Assembly: GCA_947044365.1 (NCBI GenBank)
Contig: OX345636.1
Coordinates: 35,655,212-35,719,211 of the forward strand
Reading direction: 5' to 3'
DNA: 64,000 nt
Origin: Petrosia ficiformis
Lineage: Eukaryota; Porifera; Demospongiae; Haplosclerida; Petrosiidae
Below are positions 1 to 12,464 of the stretch, piece after piece. Within the stretch, counting starts at the first letter, position 1. Every line of letters begins with the position of its first letter. The translations under genes and the position numbers were made by a program. Under the pieces are notes generated by a model. It was not told the DNA's origin. It worked only from the letters and a program-made list of their open reading frames with translations, and searched no databases.

Positions 1-252
1 CCCCGGCCCCAGACGAGCCAACAATTAATCAACTGAGCCCGAGTCTCATTCCCAGACGTAGAATCGACAATAACTAGGATATACGCGTTCCAGCATTTAA
101 CTCGATCGCGGATACACGATTAGCGGAGGAAGCGCTGGGCTATTGCACTGCTGGCAAACCGTAGAGCACTTGTGGTCAGTAAATCTGATTAGTTGGCACA
201 ACTGCAATCACTGATCGAAGACAAGGGTAATAGGCCCCAGGAACAACACAAC

Positions 253-256
<4 letters not shown>
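1..256 (+). repeat. Dispersed repeat R1, copy a
   Basis: This stretch matches 25566-25905 over nearly its whole length. Shared landmarks are the opening CCCCGGCCCCAGACG, a block around CCAGACGTAGAATCGACAA, and a block around AGAGCACnTnTGGTCAGTAAAT. Both copies end in a TA microsatellite. The far end (GGAACnACACAACTTCTA) resembles the start of the R2 family, so R1 may be a longer relative of R2. The element is cut by the window start. No coding capacity is seen. Confidence 0.75.
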
Positions 257-314
<58 letters not shown>

Positions 315-318
315 ATTA
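257..318. repeat. (TA)n microsatellite
   Basis: An uninterrupted TA run passes into TATG/TATA repeats. It lies at the end of repeat R1. Confidence 0.95.
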
Positions 319-322
319 TATA

Positions 323-480
323 GTAAGTGTACTATATACAATATATAGTATGCTGGTGGATTAAGTATAGTATGCTACCATGGCAACCGTTTGATGTGGT
401 TAGGTCTTATATTTTGTATATAGACCTGTGAATCTTTAATCCACCAGCATACTATATATTGTATATAGTACACTTACAGT
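323..480. repeat. Foldback element, 43-bp arms
   Basis: An almost perfect inverted repeat pairs 323-365 with 437-480 around a ~70-bp loop. The arm contains GTATGCTGGTGGATTAA. It is immediately followed by, and shares a few bases with, a second foldback element. Confidence 0.85.
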
Positions 481-607
481 TCTTATATACCACAATATAA
501 ACCCTTGGTTTAGTGTCTTTGAATGTGATATAGCCCTCGCAAGCTCAGGCTATATCACATCCTCAGACACTAAACCTCGCGTCTATATTTTGTATATAAG
601 AACTGTA
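476..607. repeat. Foldback element
   Basis: The left arm starts ACAGTTCTTATATAC and the right arm ends with its complement. The stem continues inward through TTTAGTGTCT and GTGATATAGCC to a short loop (CTCGCAAGCTCAG). The outer arms overlap the preceding foldback, suggesting nested insertion. Confidence 0.85.
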
Positions 608-655
608 AGTGTACTATATAATATACATATATAATTATACATGTATATATATGTA

Positions 656-762
656 TAGGTTATACACTGAGGTAAAGGTCTCTACTAGATTTATCAAACC
701 GATGGCCGAAGGCACGAGGTTTGATAAATCTAGTAGAGACCGTACCGAGGTGTATAACGCAC
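656..762. repeat. Foldback element with CCGAAGG loop
   Basis: The inner stem TCTACTAGATTTATCAAACC pairs exactly with its complement across the loop GATGGCCGAAGGCACGA. The outer stem GTTATACAC pairs with GTGTATAAC. The loop core CCGAAGG recurs in otherwise unrelated foldbacks at 44455-44530 and 52599-52713. Confidence 0.85.
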
Positions 763-2337
763 TTCTACCATGCTATAGCAACGCATTTCATTTGCAAATT
801 GCGCGTGGCAACAGTATACATAATTTCACTAACCTATGGATATATATAGTGTGGGTTTCTGTGACTCTTTAGACAAGTAACTGATTTACAGTCAACCGCA
901 AATGACAGAAAGAGCTCTACATGTTGCAGACTTCCGGCTCCTCCTCCACTCCATTATAAGGTGTGGTCTTCCAACAGCAATCGATCGATCGCGATCGCTA
1001 TCAAGAAGTTCGCTAATCGCGATGCAAGAACAGCTCCACCCAACTATTTTTGAATCGATCTCATACGAGAGGAAACACTAGAGCTCTGAAAGACCTCAAT
1101 CACAAGCATACAAATTGGTCAGATTTTCAAAAAGGACAAGCATCACTGTGAATTACAGCTAATAATTATAGCTACAGTTGTATATAGTCATACCCTTTAG
1201 CCTACGCTTCACAGCGAAGGTAATAATCTTTTAATGTGTAATTTATAAACCATTATATATAATAAATCAATGACAACTCTGACAAAATTATTATACAATC
1301 CCAGGAAAATAATCCCGGGAGGTTTCAATATAATATTGAACCTCTCCAGGAGGTTTGATATGAGATTTATTAACCTCATTTTGAGCAATTTCATTGGTCA
1401 GTTAACTACAAGCATGGTAGAAATATATATATTTAATTATACACACATATATATTATAAATGTTTGTGTCACACACACACACACATAATATATATATATA
1501 TATATATATTATATATTATATATATATATATATATTTAAAGCACTTTCACGCCTAACATCAGAGGTACCGACTGTTCTATTTTTCCATATAGCACACTTT
1601 TTTTTACCACATCCGGATGTTGTTTATAACACTAGAAAACAACACGCTTACCTCGGGTTTAGTGCAAGAACACTAAGTACTTCATTTTTTTCTCCATTGC
1701 ATCAATCCAAAGTACTATAAACCAGTTAAAGCACCGGGTTTGCTCGTGTTGTCTTGGAAAATATAGCACTGGGGGTGGGGTCTCGAAGCCTCATAAAGCA
1801 CTTGGCTATAATATAAAATAACAACAAGTGAATGATACAGAAGAAGATAATAAATTATGACATAATTGATTGTTGACAGACAAACACCAAGATATATTAC
1901 AACTGAGAAAATTCACCAGATTTCGTTTGCCAACCAACTCAACTCTAACTTTGCTTTTTGAGTTATATTCATAAAGAATAGGCAATTTTGATGTTTATCA
2001 AGTCTCATATTTGGACATAGTAAAGCTTTGAGTTGTTGAATATAGCATCTCTAATACTCTGACTTCTCTTTACTTCTTGCTGCATAGCCCTATATATAAT
2101 TATATAATTATATATATAGTTTAAATAATAAGAAGAATAACCTATGTTTTGATACACAGGGTTTATACATCATCCCTGTTTAAGAGTTCTGAATTAAGTA
2201 AGTGTCACTGAGGGTAAATGTGCACTCAAACTATGTAGAGGACATAGCATTGTGAGACTGCAAATTATGGCTAAGTTTGTAGCTGAAATAAAATTATAGT
2301 AAATCTATAATTATAAGGACTTTTGAAAAGTATGAAG
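763..2337. other. Non-coding, AT-rich, no gene seen
   Basis: I see no convincing exon. The region holds an imperfect 26-bp palindrome at about 1319-1345, a (CA)n run at about 1470-1486 and (TA)n at about 1489-1535. Confidence 0.6.
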
Positions 2338-2723
2338 AATAAAATCGTAATTCATAGCATATTTATATTATAATTATTTATTTATTTATAGGTTGTTGCG
2401 TTAGAACTTTTGTAATGTAATTATTTCTTGTTTTTTTGATTAAATTATATTAATCATTCCTAAAGTTTCAATAACTAATTCCTTCTTATATTTCAGCTAA
2501 AATAGTTTGTGTTTTGAACAGGCCATAGGGCTAGCTGTATTGTCAGGGGCTCTGTTAAAATGTAATTCATCATGTTCATGTATAAGAGTTAATTTACACA
2601 CTAAATCATGTTTGATATTTTAATTAGTAATGTAATACTATGGGGCAATGCTTCCCCAATCATACATTATTATGATTATAAATAATTATAATATAAATAT
2701 GCTATGAATTACGATTTTATTTT
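2338..2723. mobile_element. Putative MITE with ~45-bp terminal inverted repeats
   Basis: The left end (AAAATCGTAATTCATAGCAT, then an AT-rich run) is repeated in inverse orientation at about 2679-2722. The interior (~300 bp) has no open frame. The size and structure fit a non-autonomous DNA element. I could not define a target duplication. Confidence 0.65.
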
Positions 2724-3557
2724 CCAATATGCCCTCTTAGGCATGATATTTGATTATAATACATATGTATATCTTATAGGTATTTTAATATAATTAGACC
2801 AAAGTAGCTATGATGTTAGATGTATGTATCCTGAACAACCAACTAATTGTTAAATCCTTGCAACTGTATTAACCAATACATTTGTTATTTTAACAATTCT
2901 ATTATTACAGTGTATTATGTCTCTGCCACAACAACTGTCATTGTATTTGTAAGCTACATTTCTACCAGTTCTTTTATGCACCACACCCATTGACATGCGG
3001 ACCTGTAGACCCTGCACCAGTCTTAACCTAAACCCTACAATGAATTGAGGATCATGTGAACATTATATATATAATTATTGGCAGTGAAAAATCCACTGAA
3101 TACAGGATATCCTTACTAAGAGATTTTCAGATGAGCTTTAGTAACTTCGAATTCATCAATGTTGTGACCCACTTTAGTCCCAGTGAATGTGTAGGTGATA
3201 ATGCCAATTGCTCTCTGGCCAATAAAGGACTATAGTACATATATACTCTTCTATGGGAGATAGTTTGTGCTTATACGGCACAAAGTGTACATGAGTGCTC
3301 TATATAAGTGAATACTTAGCACTGGCATCATGGAAATTTTATAAGAGTATCAGCAAAATACACTGAAATAATTTTTATTCATAAACTCCACTAAAGAAAA
3401 TTAAATTATGTATTCAAAGAGTAGCTTATTCCTTTAAAAACAAAGCAAAACAATTGGCCTATACTGCATTCTACAACTTAAATCTATAGAAAAATAGAAT
3501 ATCCACTTTGCCTATAAAAAAAATTATTTAACAGTAGCAGTGAGTAAAATGTTCATT
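2724..3557. other. Non-coding, nothing recognised
   Basis: AT-rich sequence downstream of the stop codon of the channel gene. About 2940-3010 carries a short piece resembling repeat R2 (TTTTATGCACCACACCCATT). Confidence 0.5.
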
Positions 3558-6500
3558 TCAAGATGAAGAGTCTTCAAGTGGATCTTGTAGCTTCATCACA
3601 TCATCTATCAATTTTTGCTGTGCAGCTTTCTTAGCACTTTTGTTCTTGGCATGTTCCTGTAATGGAAAGTAAGTACAAATGGAGTGCAATTTACTACTAT
3701 TCTGTTATAAAACATATGCTCCTTTGTTATTATGTCAACATGAAAGCTTAACTTCATCTCTACATGATTTGTAGTTAATTATGTTACTAGTTGAGGGTAT
3801 GGAATATAATTATAGCAGTTAACTGACAATAGATACAACATCTAGGATAGTTTACAAACGGGAGAATTAATCTTCAATGATAATGTAGTTGTTATTAAAT
3901 TCGAATTATGCATCCCATATCACATATCAAATTGCAAAGTGTACAGTCAGCATCATTTAACAGTTAACTTCTAAAGAAGTTACATGTGATGAAGTAATAA
4001 CTGCTCTCACACTTTGTCCCAAAAAAATGTACTAATCAAACTAACGATGAAGTTGTTGCTTGGCTATTTTGCAGTCCTTTGAAACCCTTGTTTTGTGTTT
4101 ACTTTATTTGAAAAATTAAGTCTGTTTAAAACTTTAAATGGTTTGTTATAAATATTTATACATATATATATAGATATTATATAAGTATTATGTATGTAAT
4201 TATTTAAAACAAACCATTTGAACAGTGACTTAACCTCAAATAAAGTAAAAACAAAACAAGGGCTTCAAAGGACTCTACAATTGACTACTACATAGGTATT
4301 CTTGCACCCCTGCAGCTACATGTGAGAATCATCTGGTGACTTCCTAATACTTTCCTGGTTGCAGAGAATCATGCAAACCAATCAAATTAAAAACATCATC
4401 AAATACCATATGACAAAAATGTGTGAAATAGGCCCCTTAACCTTTCACAAGAATAAAAAAAAACATTTTTTAAAAATGTAAAAGAATGTAGGGATGTCAA
4501 AACTGAAAAAGCACAGAAACAAGATTGGAATGCAAGATAACCACTTCCACATAACAACCCTACATAAGTACAGCTAGAGTAAAAGCAAAGCTATACTTAT
4601 ATAGGGTTGCTATGTGGAAGTGGTTATCTTGCATCCCAATCTTGTTTCTGTGCTTTTTCGGTTTTGACATTCCTATATTCTCTTACATTTTTTTATTATT
4701 CTTGTTTCCATTATTTTTTTCAATGTAAGTATGAATATAATGATAATAATGATATGCAATCTATAATTATAGCAAGGAAACTAATTGTGACAGATTTTAC
4801 CTTGCGCCAATTATATGAATGCTTCAGGAATGCTAATTCAACTCCCTAAACCATAACCACAGCTGCATATGTGCATGGTGCTAAGTGAAGGGGCTGTAAC
4901 AGAAGAGCTGTGATAGCAAGTGATTTGGAATGGTCTAAGATATTAGCTAAAATTAGAAAACAGGCAGAAAGAGAAAGAGCAAACTCAGCACTATCTAAAC
5001 TTCTCTTCATGATGAGACTCACATGTGTTCTATGCCAGTTCTCTGCCAATAGGCTGTACTTTCGAGGCGATGCTGAATCAGCACAGTAAATAACACAAAA
5101 ATCTCAATTTACTGGTTCTCTTAACAACACCACTGTAAGTTTCAATAAAAGATTGAGCGTTTTCTCCCAAAGGGAAAGACAGAGTGTCCGACTGTTTTCA
5201 GACATACTCAAGTGCCGCCACACCCATAAAATGCAAATTATATGGATGTTTTGGGGTACCCTCATATGTGACCTTAATTATGAAAGGTCAACTGTGTCCT
5301 ATCTCCTCTGTTGGGAGATAGACATCGAAATATCTATGCTAAAAATGAAGATGAAGATGAAGATAAGTGTTTGGACACTTCTCACAAGATGGGTATAGCT
5401 GGGGATGAATAGCTGATGTTTAACCTCATACTCTTAAGAGTTGGTCAACAAAAATTACCTGTCCCTTCTGTTAGTGTAACAAATATGCCAAACTAACCTT
5501 TTCCTTAGATCGTTGCAAAACAGTCTCAATTTTGTCATGTAAATCCTGCAAATGCTTTATAGTTAAATCATCTTTACCAGATAGAGATTGAGCCTCTTCT
5601 TGAGGGAAAAATCCAGTTTCTTCTTCCTTAATCTAAGTATTAATGGATAAATAAAATAAACATAATTCATGGATACAATGATTACTGTGTATATGTGTTG
5701 TGACATTGCATGTTAGTGAATAGGTAAAGATAAGATGGATAGATATGGATGAGATAGAAGATGGATGTGCATGGGGGAGTGATAATAGATGCATACTACA
5801 AATGAATTTCTCTGTAATATTGAAAGGGAAAGCTTAACTTACCAGGTCATAAACATATTTTTGAATTGCATTGTGGTCTCCAGTGTCAATACTATCTAGA
5901 TATACTGAATAATACACATAGTTCCACATGTTGTGATCGTCTCTGATATGTTTCTTGAATCCTCCCTGAGTTGAAATCATTGATTATAAATCAATAGGAT
6001 TAATTCTTTGACTTACTTCAGCTCTTCGCTCAAATTCATGGGTTGGAAGATCACAAATAAAACACTTTGTTCGTTGCTCAGTTTCAATCATAACCTACAT
6101 TAAAGAAGATATTAATTAAGTGTGAAACTATTCCTTTAATTAAGGTCACACTTGTGTATTAGTATTTGTATTCATTTTTGATGTTTTGTACTTCACTTTT
6201 ATTATCAATTTTGATGACTTTTGAATATATTTTCATTAACAGCATTCATTCTTTGTTAATTGGATGTACATGTGTATTCCCATTGGTGCACACACTGAGC
6301 CAATTTGCCCATACTTCAAAACGTATCAAAAACTCTAATTGTAGTATATTAATTAATATTTACTCTAGAGCACATATATGTACATGTTATACATGTACTC
6401 TATATATGTTATATGCTTATGCTTATTCTGAAGCCCCACATAAATGTCATACTTATAATTAAAACCCCTTTTAATAAGCCATTGTGGTTTTAGTTAACTT

Positions 6501-9500
6501 GGTCTAGTGTAATAACTAAACTAAATTGGAGAAAGTAGGCAAAATATGTAACTATAAATAGGTGGTCACTATAGTAAATTAAATATACTTATGTAATATT
6601 ATAAAAATAATAATGGATAGTTTGAAAATACTTACAGTATATACTATTGAAAATACTCAGAACTTACTCTTTCCTCCCTCAGTTCTCCAAAAGTGTCAAT
6701 AATGATACCAAACACAATGTTCAGACCAATGGTGGTAACAATGATGAAGAATGATAGATCATATATTAGCCGTACAGGTTGTCGATTAGAACTGTATCCA
6801 TCATTTGAAAATGGCATCTAGCTGTGAGTAATAAACAGTACACAATATGCATAGCCACACAGTCACACCTAACCCTAAACACTAAACCATCAACCATCAT
6901 ACACATTACATGCATGTCTCCATCACAAAAATTGATAGTGGTTGCATGCATATACATGTATTCTTATACTTACAGAAGCAGAGATTTAAAAACAAATTGA
7001 AATGAATGTAACATGGTGAAGAACCTTTGCCACAAGTGTGATTGGAAAACAAGCATTCCCAATTATTATCGATAGAAATTAACTACTATAACCATACATT
7101 ATAATATTATATGTCTTACAATATTTTCTCTACTAAAGAGAAGCCTTGATATTTTGAAATTTGACAAAATAGTTTTGTTGTCACATTTGTGCTTGCACGA
7201 AATAATGTAGGTTGGGCTAGAAAGTGATGCAGGAAGCTTACAGACAGCTCAGCTGTACTTGTAGTGATTCTCCAGTGACATCCTTCAAACAACAGGAGTA
7301 GTATGTACTCATTTGTTGTTGGATGTTGGATGTCTTCTAAAAGTGGTGAAAGGCAATGTGAGTTGCAAAAATTGTCATAACTTTTAAAACTAAAAGGTTT
7401 CAGAAAAAAACCTATTGTTATTTTTTATTCTTGGATGATTTGAAGCCTGCTAGTAGCTCATATGAAGTTGTAGTTTTCCAGAAAATGTGATAAAACACGG
7501 ACACAGAGACAAACAGACGCACAAAATGAATACAGTAACCCTCTAATTCCGCCTATGGCAGGTAAGGGTTAATAAAATTCCATAGTTCATACATATATAT
7601 AATTAATTCCCTTACCAATCCAATATTATCAATGAGTCCATATCGCATCACAGAATACATACATTGTGTTAATTAATGTATCACAATACAGATTGGCATC
7701 ATCAGTAATGATAAACTGATTGTGTAACAGTCCAAAGGATATAACAGCATAAATGAAGAGTACAACCAAACCAAGAATAGCCACCCAGATCAGAGAATAA
7801 CCTTACAAATAGAAAGGAGTATAGATCCACAATAAACATAAATATGATGGACAAAGCCAGAGTTTTCCAGACCACAAACTTAAAACTTGTTACAATGGCT
7901 ATAAGGCTATTAGTGTCCAGGTTTATTTTACACTTAACACTACACTGACTGCATAGAAAGGTATAATGTGAGTTCATGTATTTATGTATAATATACATAC
8001 ATGTATATATATAATTATATTATTGATGGAAGTCAAGTTTAAATTAAACTTTGCCAAGTGCAGGTTATCATAGTCAGTCATTCCAAACTTTAATTTAGGA
8101 GAAAGATGTCTTACCATTTTTAGTTACAGCCCTGAGTACTCTCGCTAATATATCATTATTATAAATGATGAGTGGGAGACAAAGAGGATAGAAATATCCA
8201 CTGAATGCCAGAGACAAGATTGAGCAAAGCAGAAAAACAATCATATACATTGTTGTAACTCCAAATATTGGAACATCAATGAAGGTGAATTAGGTAGATG
8301 TTTGTATGCAGATTCAAAATTTTTATCTACTTCTCCTTTAAAGCTTTTTATTCGTGTCCTAACAAAAATAGAATGAGAGTCAAAATACAGGATGTACTGT
8401 ATATAGAATATTATCAACTAATACAATCACTGACATGGATAAAGGTGATGGAAGGATAGGTAACAGATGTATAAAAAGTAAAAGGTACAAGCAAAACAAT
8501 ATTTCCTTCCATATACTCCTTGTTGTACATGTATGACAATTTTCATCACAATATAAATGTACACATAAGCATAATTCATTGGAATAAGTGATAAACTGAT
8601 AGATGCTTTGAAAAAACATATCTTTAGTTACGGAGTGGAGTTTGCTTGTTACATATCTGTAGACTAAAGCATTAGTGTTGTTTTTGTTAACTGTAACTAA
8701 AACTGAAATCCAGTTTTAGTAAGGCATTGTGACCTTCAGTTAATTAAACTATAACTAAATTTCAGGTATGCAGTAAAAACTACAACTAACTAAAATTAAA
8801 GGGTGCTATTAATTAGTTATGTAAAACGAAAACACATTTAGTATTCCTAATATTATTATGGCCCACAGGGCCATCCCTATAATTACTTTCCAAAGGGTTT
8901 GAACTATATATATATATAAATAAATAAATATATATATATATTTGTTTGTGTCACATACGCATTGTTAAGGATATTATTTCATTCTCGGGGGCTCGGTCAA
9001 TTAATGGGCATGTCGGTTAAATGGACGCGCACTCAAGCTAACGACTACAGCAGAAAGAGTAGAAACTGCAGTAATAGCTGTTGTAGCAGAGAGACAGTAT
9101 GGAAGAATCTTGAAAAGTATGAAAAGAAATAACTATTAGCATTTTTATGACTTTCAGACATAAGTTGTCAGCAATGATCGTTTAGTCTAGAAACTTGAAG
9201 GAATAGATTCATGGAGCTGGTGCCTGCATACTAACTGAAATGATGCTTCTTCAGCACTCAGTATTCAGAGGACACAAAATGTAGATACAATAGTTCTGTC
9301 ATTTAATGATCCACAGTCTTCATAAAGAAATTATAGGGAAACTTTTTTCTCAATAAATCTTGTTTTACAATATAGGTAGAGCAAGGTATATTACAATGGA
9401 TATGATCATGCCACAGCTAGGTTAGACTGAACACACATCTCATTCATTACAGTCAGTTATTGTTTCTTAAGTAGCCTCACATCACAAACAATTATCTATA

Positions 9501-12274
9501 CAGTCATTATAAGCAGATGAGATGACCAACAACAAAGTTTGTTTATAATGTTATTTAGCATAACTGACTCAGCTATACATATAATATGTATGATTAAGAT
9601 TAAGTTTCCACTAACCAGAAGGTATTAAATGGCCATGGCCATGGAAACTTGAAATCAGACCGGTTTGTGAGAAAATACTTAGTCACAAACCAGGCTATAT
9701 AAAACTTCTGTGGAAACTTGAAATGTGGCCAGTTAATGATAAAATACTCGGTCACAATCCATATAGACATTATAAGATGTATAGGTCCCAAGGTGTACAG
9801 TATAACAGGTTCAAACCAGAATGGATTATCAGGTCGAAAGGTTCTGAATAGAAATTTAATACATTACATAGTTTGACATAATAAGAATGAGGATAAGTAA
9901 TAGAAATGTACAACAAGTAAACTTTCAGTTATATATAGATCATGAATCCTAACTTGTTGTTGTCTGTTGCAGTAGCTGGTACTTCATAGACAAACAGGAT
10001 AAACATGTTTAGAAGGACAGTGAAGAACATGAGGAGGTTAAAACGGGGTTTGCTAAACAAATGAAAGTTGTAAAAAGCAGTAGAAAGTAGTAGTTAATAA
10101 TATCTACAGGTCATTAACATATAATATTATAATTATATTAATATACATGTACATGTTACTTACTAATAAGCCAAAAAAAGATATAGATATTTCATATCTT
10201 TCAAATTCATCTGTATGGAGATATTTCTAAATAACTATGTTTTAAAATTTTAATAACATCAAAATACACATGGATAATAATACATTATAATAAAAGTCCA
10301 GTGACTACTGTTATTATGAGACATACTTATGCATGAATATTAATCATACTTGCAAATTATAGGTAGAAATTTTCATTAATTTCTACACATCTAACTGTAT
10401 AAGATTGTAATTGCATTATGAGAGTCAGTATGATGATTTTTGCCCTTCATTCTTCTCTGTGCATGAGGAGCATTTAGAACTGTTACATTAACATTCATGC
10501 ACAATTTCACTGACACCATGACTGCTTGAAGAGCTAATACTTGTAGAATCATGTTAGCTCTCAAGTAACTGAACTTCAATTTCAAAATAGTTGTCTATTT
10601 TCCTTTGAACCCATGTAAATACTATTGTCAAAAATGTAAAGGGTGGGGGGGTTGGTAGAAGCCTCCAACCCCTCTGGATCCTAATTATACTATGTAATTA
10701 CACATTTACATGTACAAAGCAGAAGATGCTATACATACATAAATTAGTACAGTGTAAAATTATGCTATCAAAGACTCATTATACATGTGGTGGAAACTAG
10801 CTATACTGTTTAGTTAGATGTGTCATAGTTTTATTTTTAAACTTGCAACGAGTTCAACAGATGGAAGATACACTGAGATTAATGTAATGTTACGATCATA
10901 AATACAGGTCAGAGAAATCATAATGATTGTAACTATAAGAGAATTCTCACATTGTTTTGTGCATGAATTATTATCATAAGAGATGATTTAATTTTTAAAC
11001 ACAGTTATATAATTTTCAAAGTCAATTAATAAATACAATAAACATACCCGGTGTTTTATATCACGCTTCAGTGCTGGCATTATCTCGACAAGGGCTATCT
11101 GTTTGGCTTCCATTGATTCACGATTGATATTCCAGCGTACTTGTTCAGTTATTTCTGCTCTCAAACGATCCTAGGCAAGATGAGAAGATGTATTATACAT
11201 AAGAAGTTATTTTTCATCACAGTGATTATAAATGTGTTTTGAGCATACTTACATCAGAATCAAAAGGAAAATGAACTTTAGTTAGCAAAGATGTTTCTGC
11301 CAAAGGTTCATCTTCATACACATAGTGTATCTCAATAGAACATTCATTATTCTCACACTTGTTGAGAATATCTTTATTCAAATAATTTTGTAATTCTGTG
11401 TAAATGTTTGACAAAATGTTAATGACACAGCATAATCCCACAACCATAATAATGTATGGTTTATATACTCTGAAAAGTATTCTACTTCCTGCAGTGACCC
11501 TGCCTCCTTGTTTACAAAACATGAATGCAACCGATTATCTTGCATGGTTTGATTTTAAAATACATACCCTAAAATAATAATGAATTGTTCGATTTTATTA
11601 GGGACTCCAAATATGGGGCCCTTTTTATTTCTCAGTGAATCTGCTATCAGCAAAACTAAAATTCAATAGATGGGTATCTTGACAAAAGTATAGCTAATGG
11701 AGAAGAGAAAACTAGAATATCCAGTGGTTGAGTAGTAAGAGTGAAAATATGGTTTCTGGGTTCAAATGCTAACTAATAATGTATTTTTCTAATAAGAATA
11801 ATTATAGCTTCACCATCTTTCTTAATTTCACTGGCTCCATATCCTATTAAAGATGCAATGATCTGATACGATCTGAACATTCCTCTTTCACAATCATCAT
11901 CCTTTTTTCCATCCTTTACAAATGGAAGAGATTTCCAATCGTGAAATTCTTCAATCATTTGTGTTACATAGTAGTCGTCGAGTAATGAACCAATTTCCTA
12001 ATAGAAAAGAAACACTTAGAATGAATTACATCTAAGACGGTTAGAGGTATTCATCTACATGTGTATATTATTAGTGTGTATATTAAGTACAAAACTGGGA
12101 AAATACATATTCAATAACACACAATAAGAGTAGAATCATATGCAGTACAACAATTTGTACCTTTGCAATAACACTTGACTTGGGACTTGTTTCTTCCAAC
12201 AGTACATTCAAAAATTCAACAGCACTACCTATAACTTGAATTAGATTAAGTGTTCCATCCTTGCACTTAGTACA
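3558..12274 (-). CDS. IP3-receptor-like Ca2+ channel, C-terminal half
   Basis: Fourteen exons on the minus strand: 12274-12161, 11997-11814, 11488-11253, 11170-11048, 10210-10164, 10052-9954, 9843-9616, 8358-8115, 7801-7616, 6817-6668, 6094-6017, 5965-5843, 5632-5498 and 3656-3558 (stop). Splice phases agree apart from two breaks (see findings). Order seen: cytoplasmic pre-channel region, hydrophobic segments (exons 10052, 9843, 8358, 7801), the last membrane helix (LIYDLSFFIIV...GIIIDTFGELR), then a CFIC...HIRDDH zinc-linker (C-x2-C/H-x4-H) and a charged C-terminal helix, as in IP3/ryanodine receptors. Family role: tetrameric ER Ca2+ release channel opened by IP3. The N-terminal ligand-binding half is not in the window; a satellite array lies upstream. 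The canonical GGGVGD filter is not recognisable. It could be a divergent paralogue or a decaying gene. Confidence 0.82.
4072..4275. mobile_element. Foldback/MITE, ~204 bp
   Basis: Long imperfect inverted repeat inside a channel-gene intron. The left arm (AGTCCTTTGAAACCCTTG...) pairs with the right arm (...CAAGGGCTTCAAAGGACT) over ~65 bp, around an AT-rich loop. Confidence 0.8.
4448..4704. mobile_element. Foldback/MITE, ~257 bp
   Basis: The arms are ~110 bp and nearly identical in inverse orientation (e.g. AAGTGGTTATCTTGCAT and complement), separated by only ~30 bp. A degraded relative sits at about 61530-61650 (AAAAAGCACAGAAACA..., ACCACTTCCACATA...). Confidence 0.85.
4705..5497. other. Intron sequence, nothing recognised
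   Basis: Rest of the intron between the last two channel exons. Open frames here are not supported by splice sites or family resemblance. Confidence 0.5.
7355..7562 (+). repeat. Dispersed repeat R3, copy a
   Basis: The block with GTCATAACTTTTAAAACTAAAAGGTTTCAG, then ...CAGAAAATGTG...ACAGTAACCCT, recurs at about 58050-58225 with the same order and spacing. It lies in an intron of the channel gene. No open frame. Confidence 0.7.
8860..9055 (-). repeat. Dispersed repeat R2, minus-strand copy
   Basis: Read on the minus strand it gives the family order: TTAATTGACCGAGCCCCCG, a variable TATA tract, AGTTCAAACCC, then AGGGATGGCCCTGTGGGCCAT. Other copies: 23265-23400, 25425-25515, 33800-34035, 38845-39015, 59425-59545 and a partial at 43490-43600. 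The GTTCGAACCC-like core resembles an RNA polymerase III B box, so a SINE origin is possible but unproven. Confidence 0.75.
9056..9615. other. Intron sequence, nothing recognised
   Basis: Long intron of the channel gene between exons 9843-9616 and 8358-8115. No exon or repeat was identified beyond repeat R2. Confidence 0.45.
10211..11047. other. Intron sequence, nothing recognised
   Basis: Intron of the channel gene. A short G-run (GGGTGGGGGGGTTGG) occurs near 10640. No exon was found. Confidence 0.45.
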
Positions 12275-12464
12275 CTAATTGAAAGACATTATAAACATAG
12301 TAATAAAGAGATTGTACTGCAAATATATATATATATATATATGGTAATTAAAGAACACCTATACCATACTTTTAATTATATTTATAGTACACAAAGTACA
12401 GATTGAAAGTGTGCCATTTTCCAACAATAGAATAAGAGGGACCAATAAAATGAAGGAAATCTAT

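Noticed and set aside
1209..1720. Small open frames over TA/CA microsatellites
   Set aside because: Composition artefacts.
10391..10585. 64-codon minus-strand frame inside the channel gene
   Set aside because: The phase-consistent exon is 10210-10164; this frame lies in the intron with no fitting junctions.
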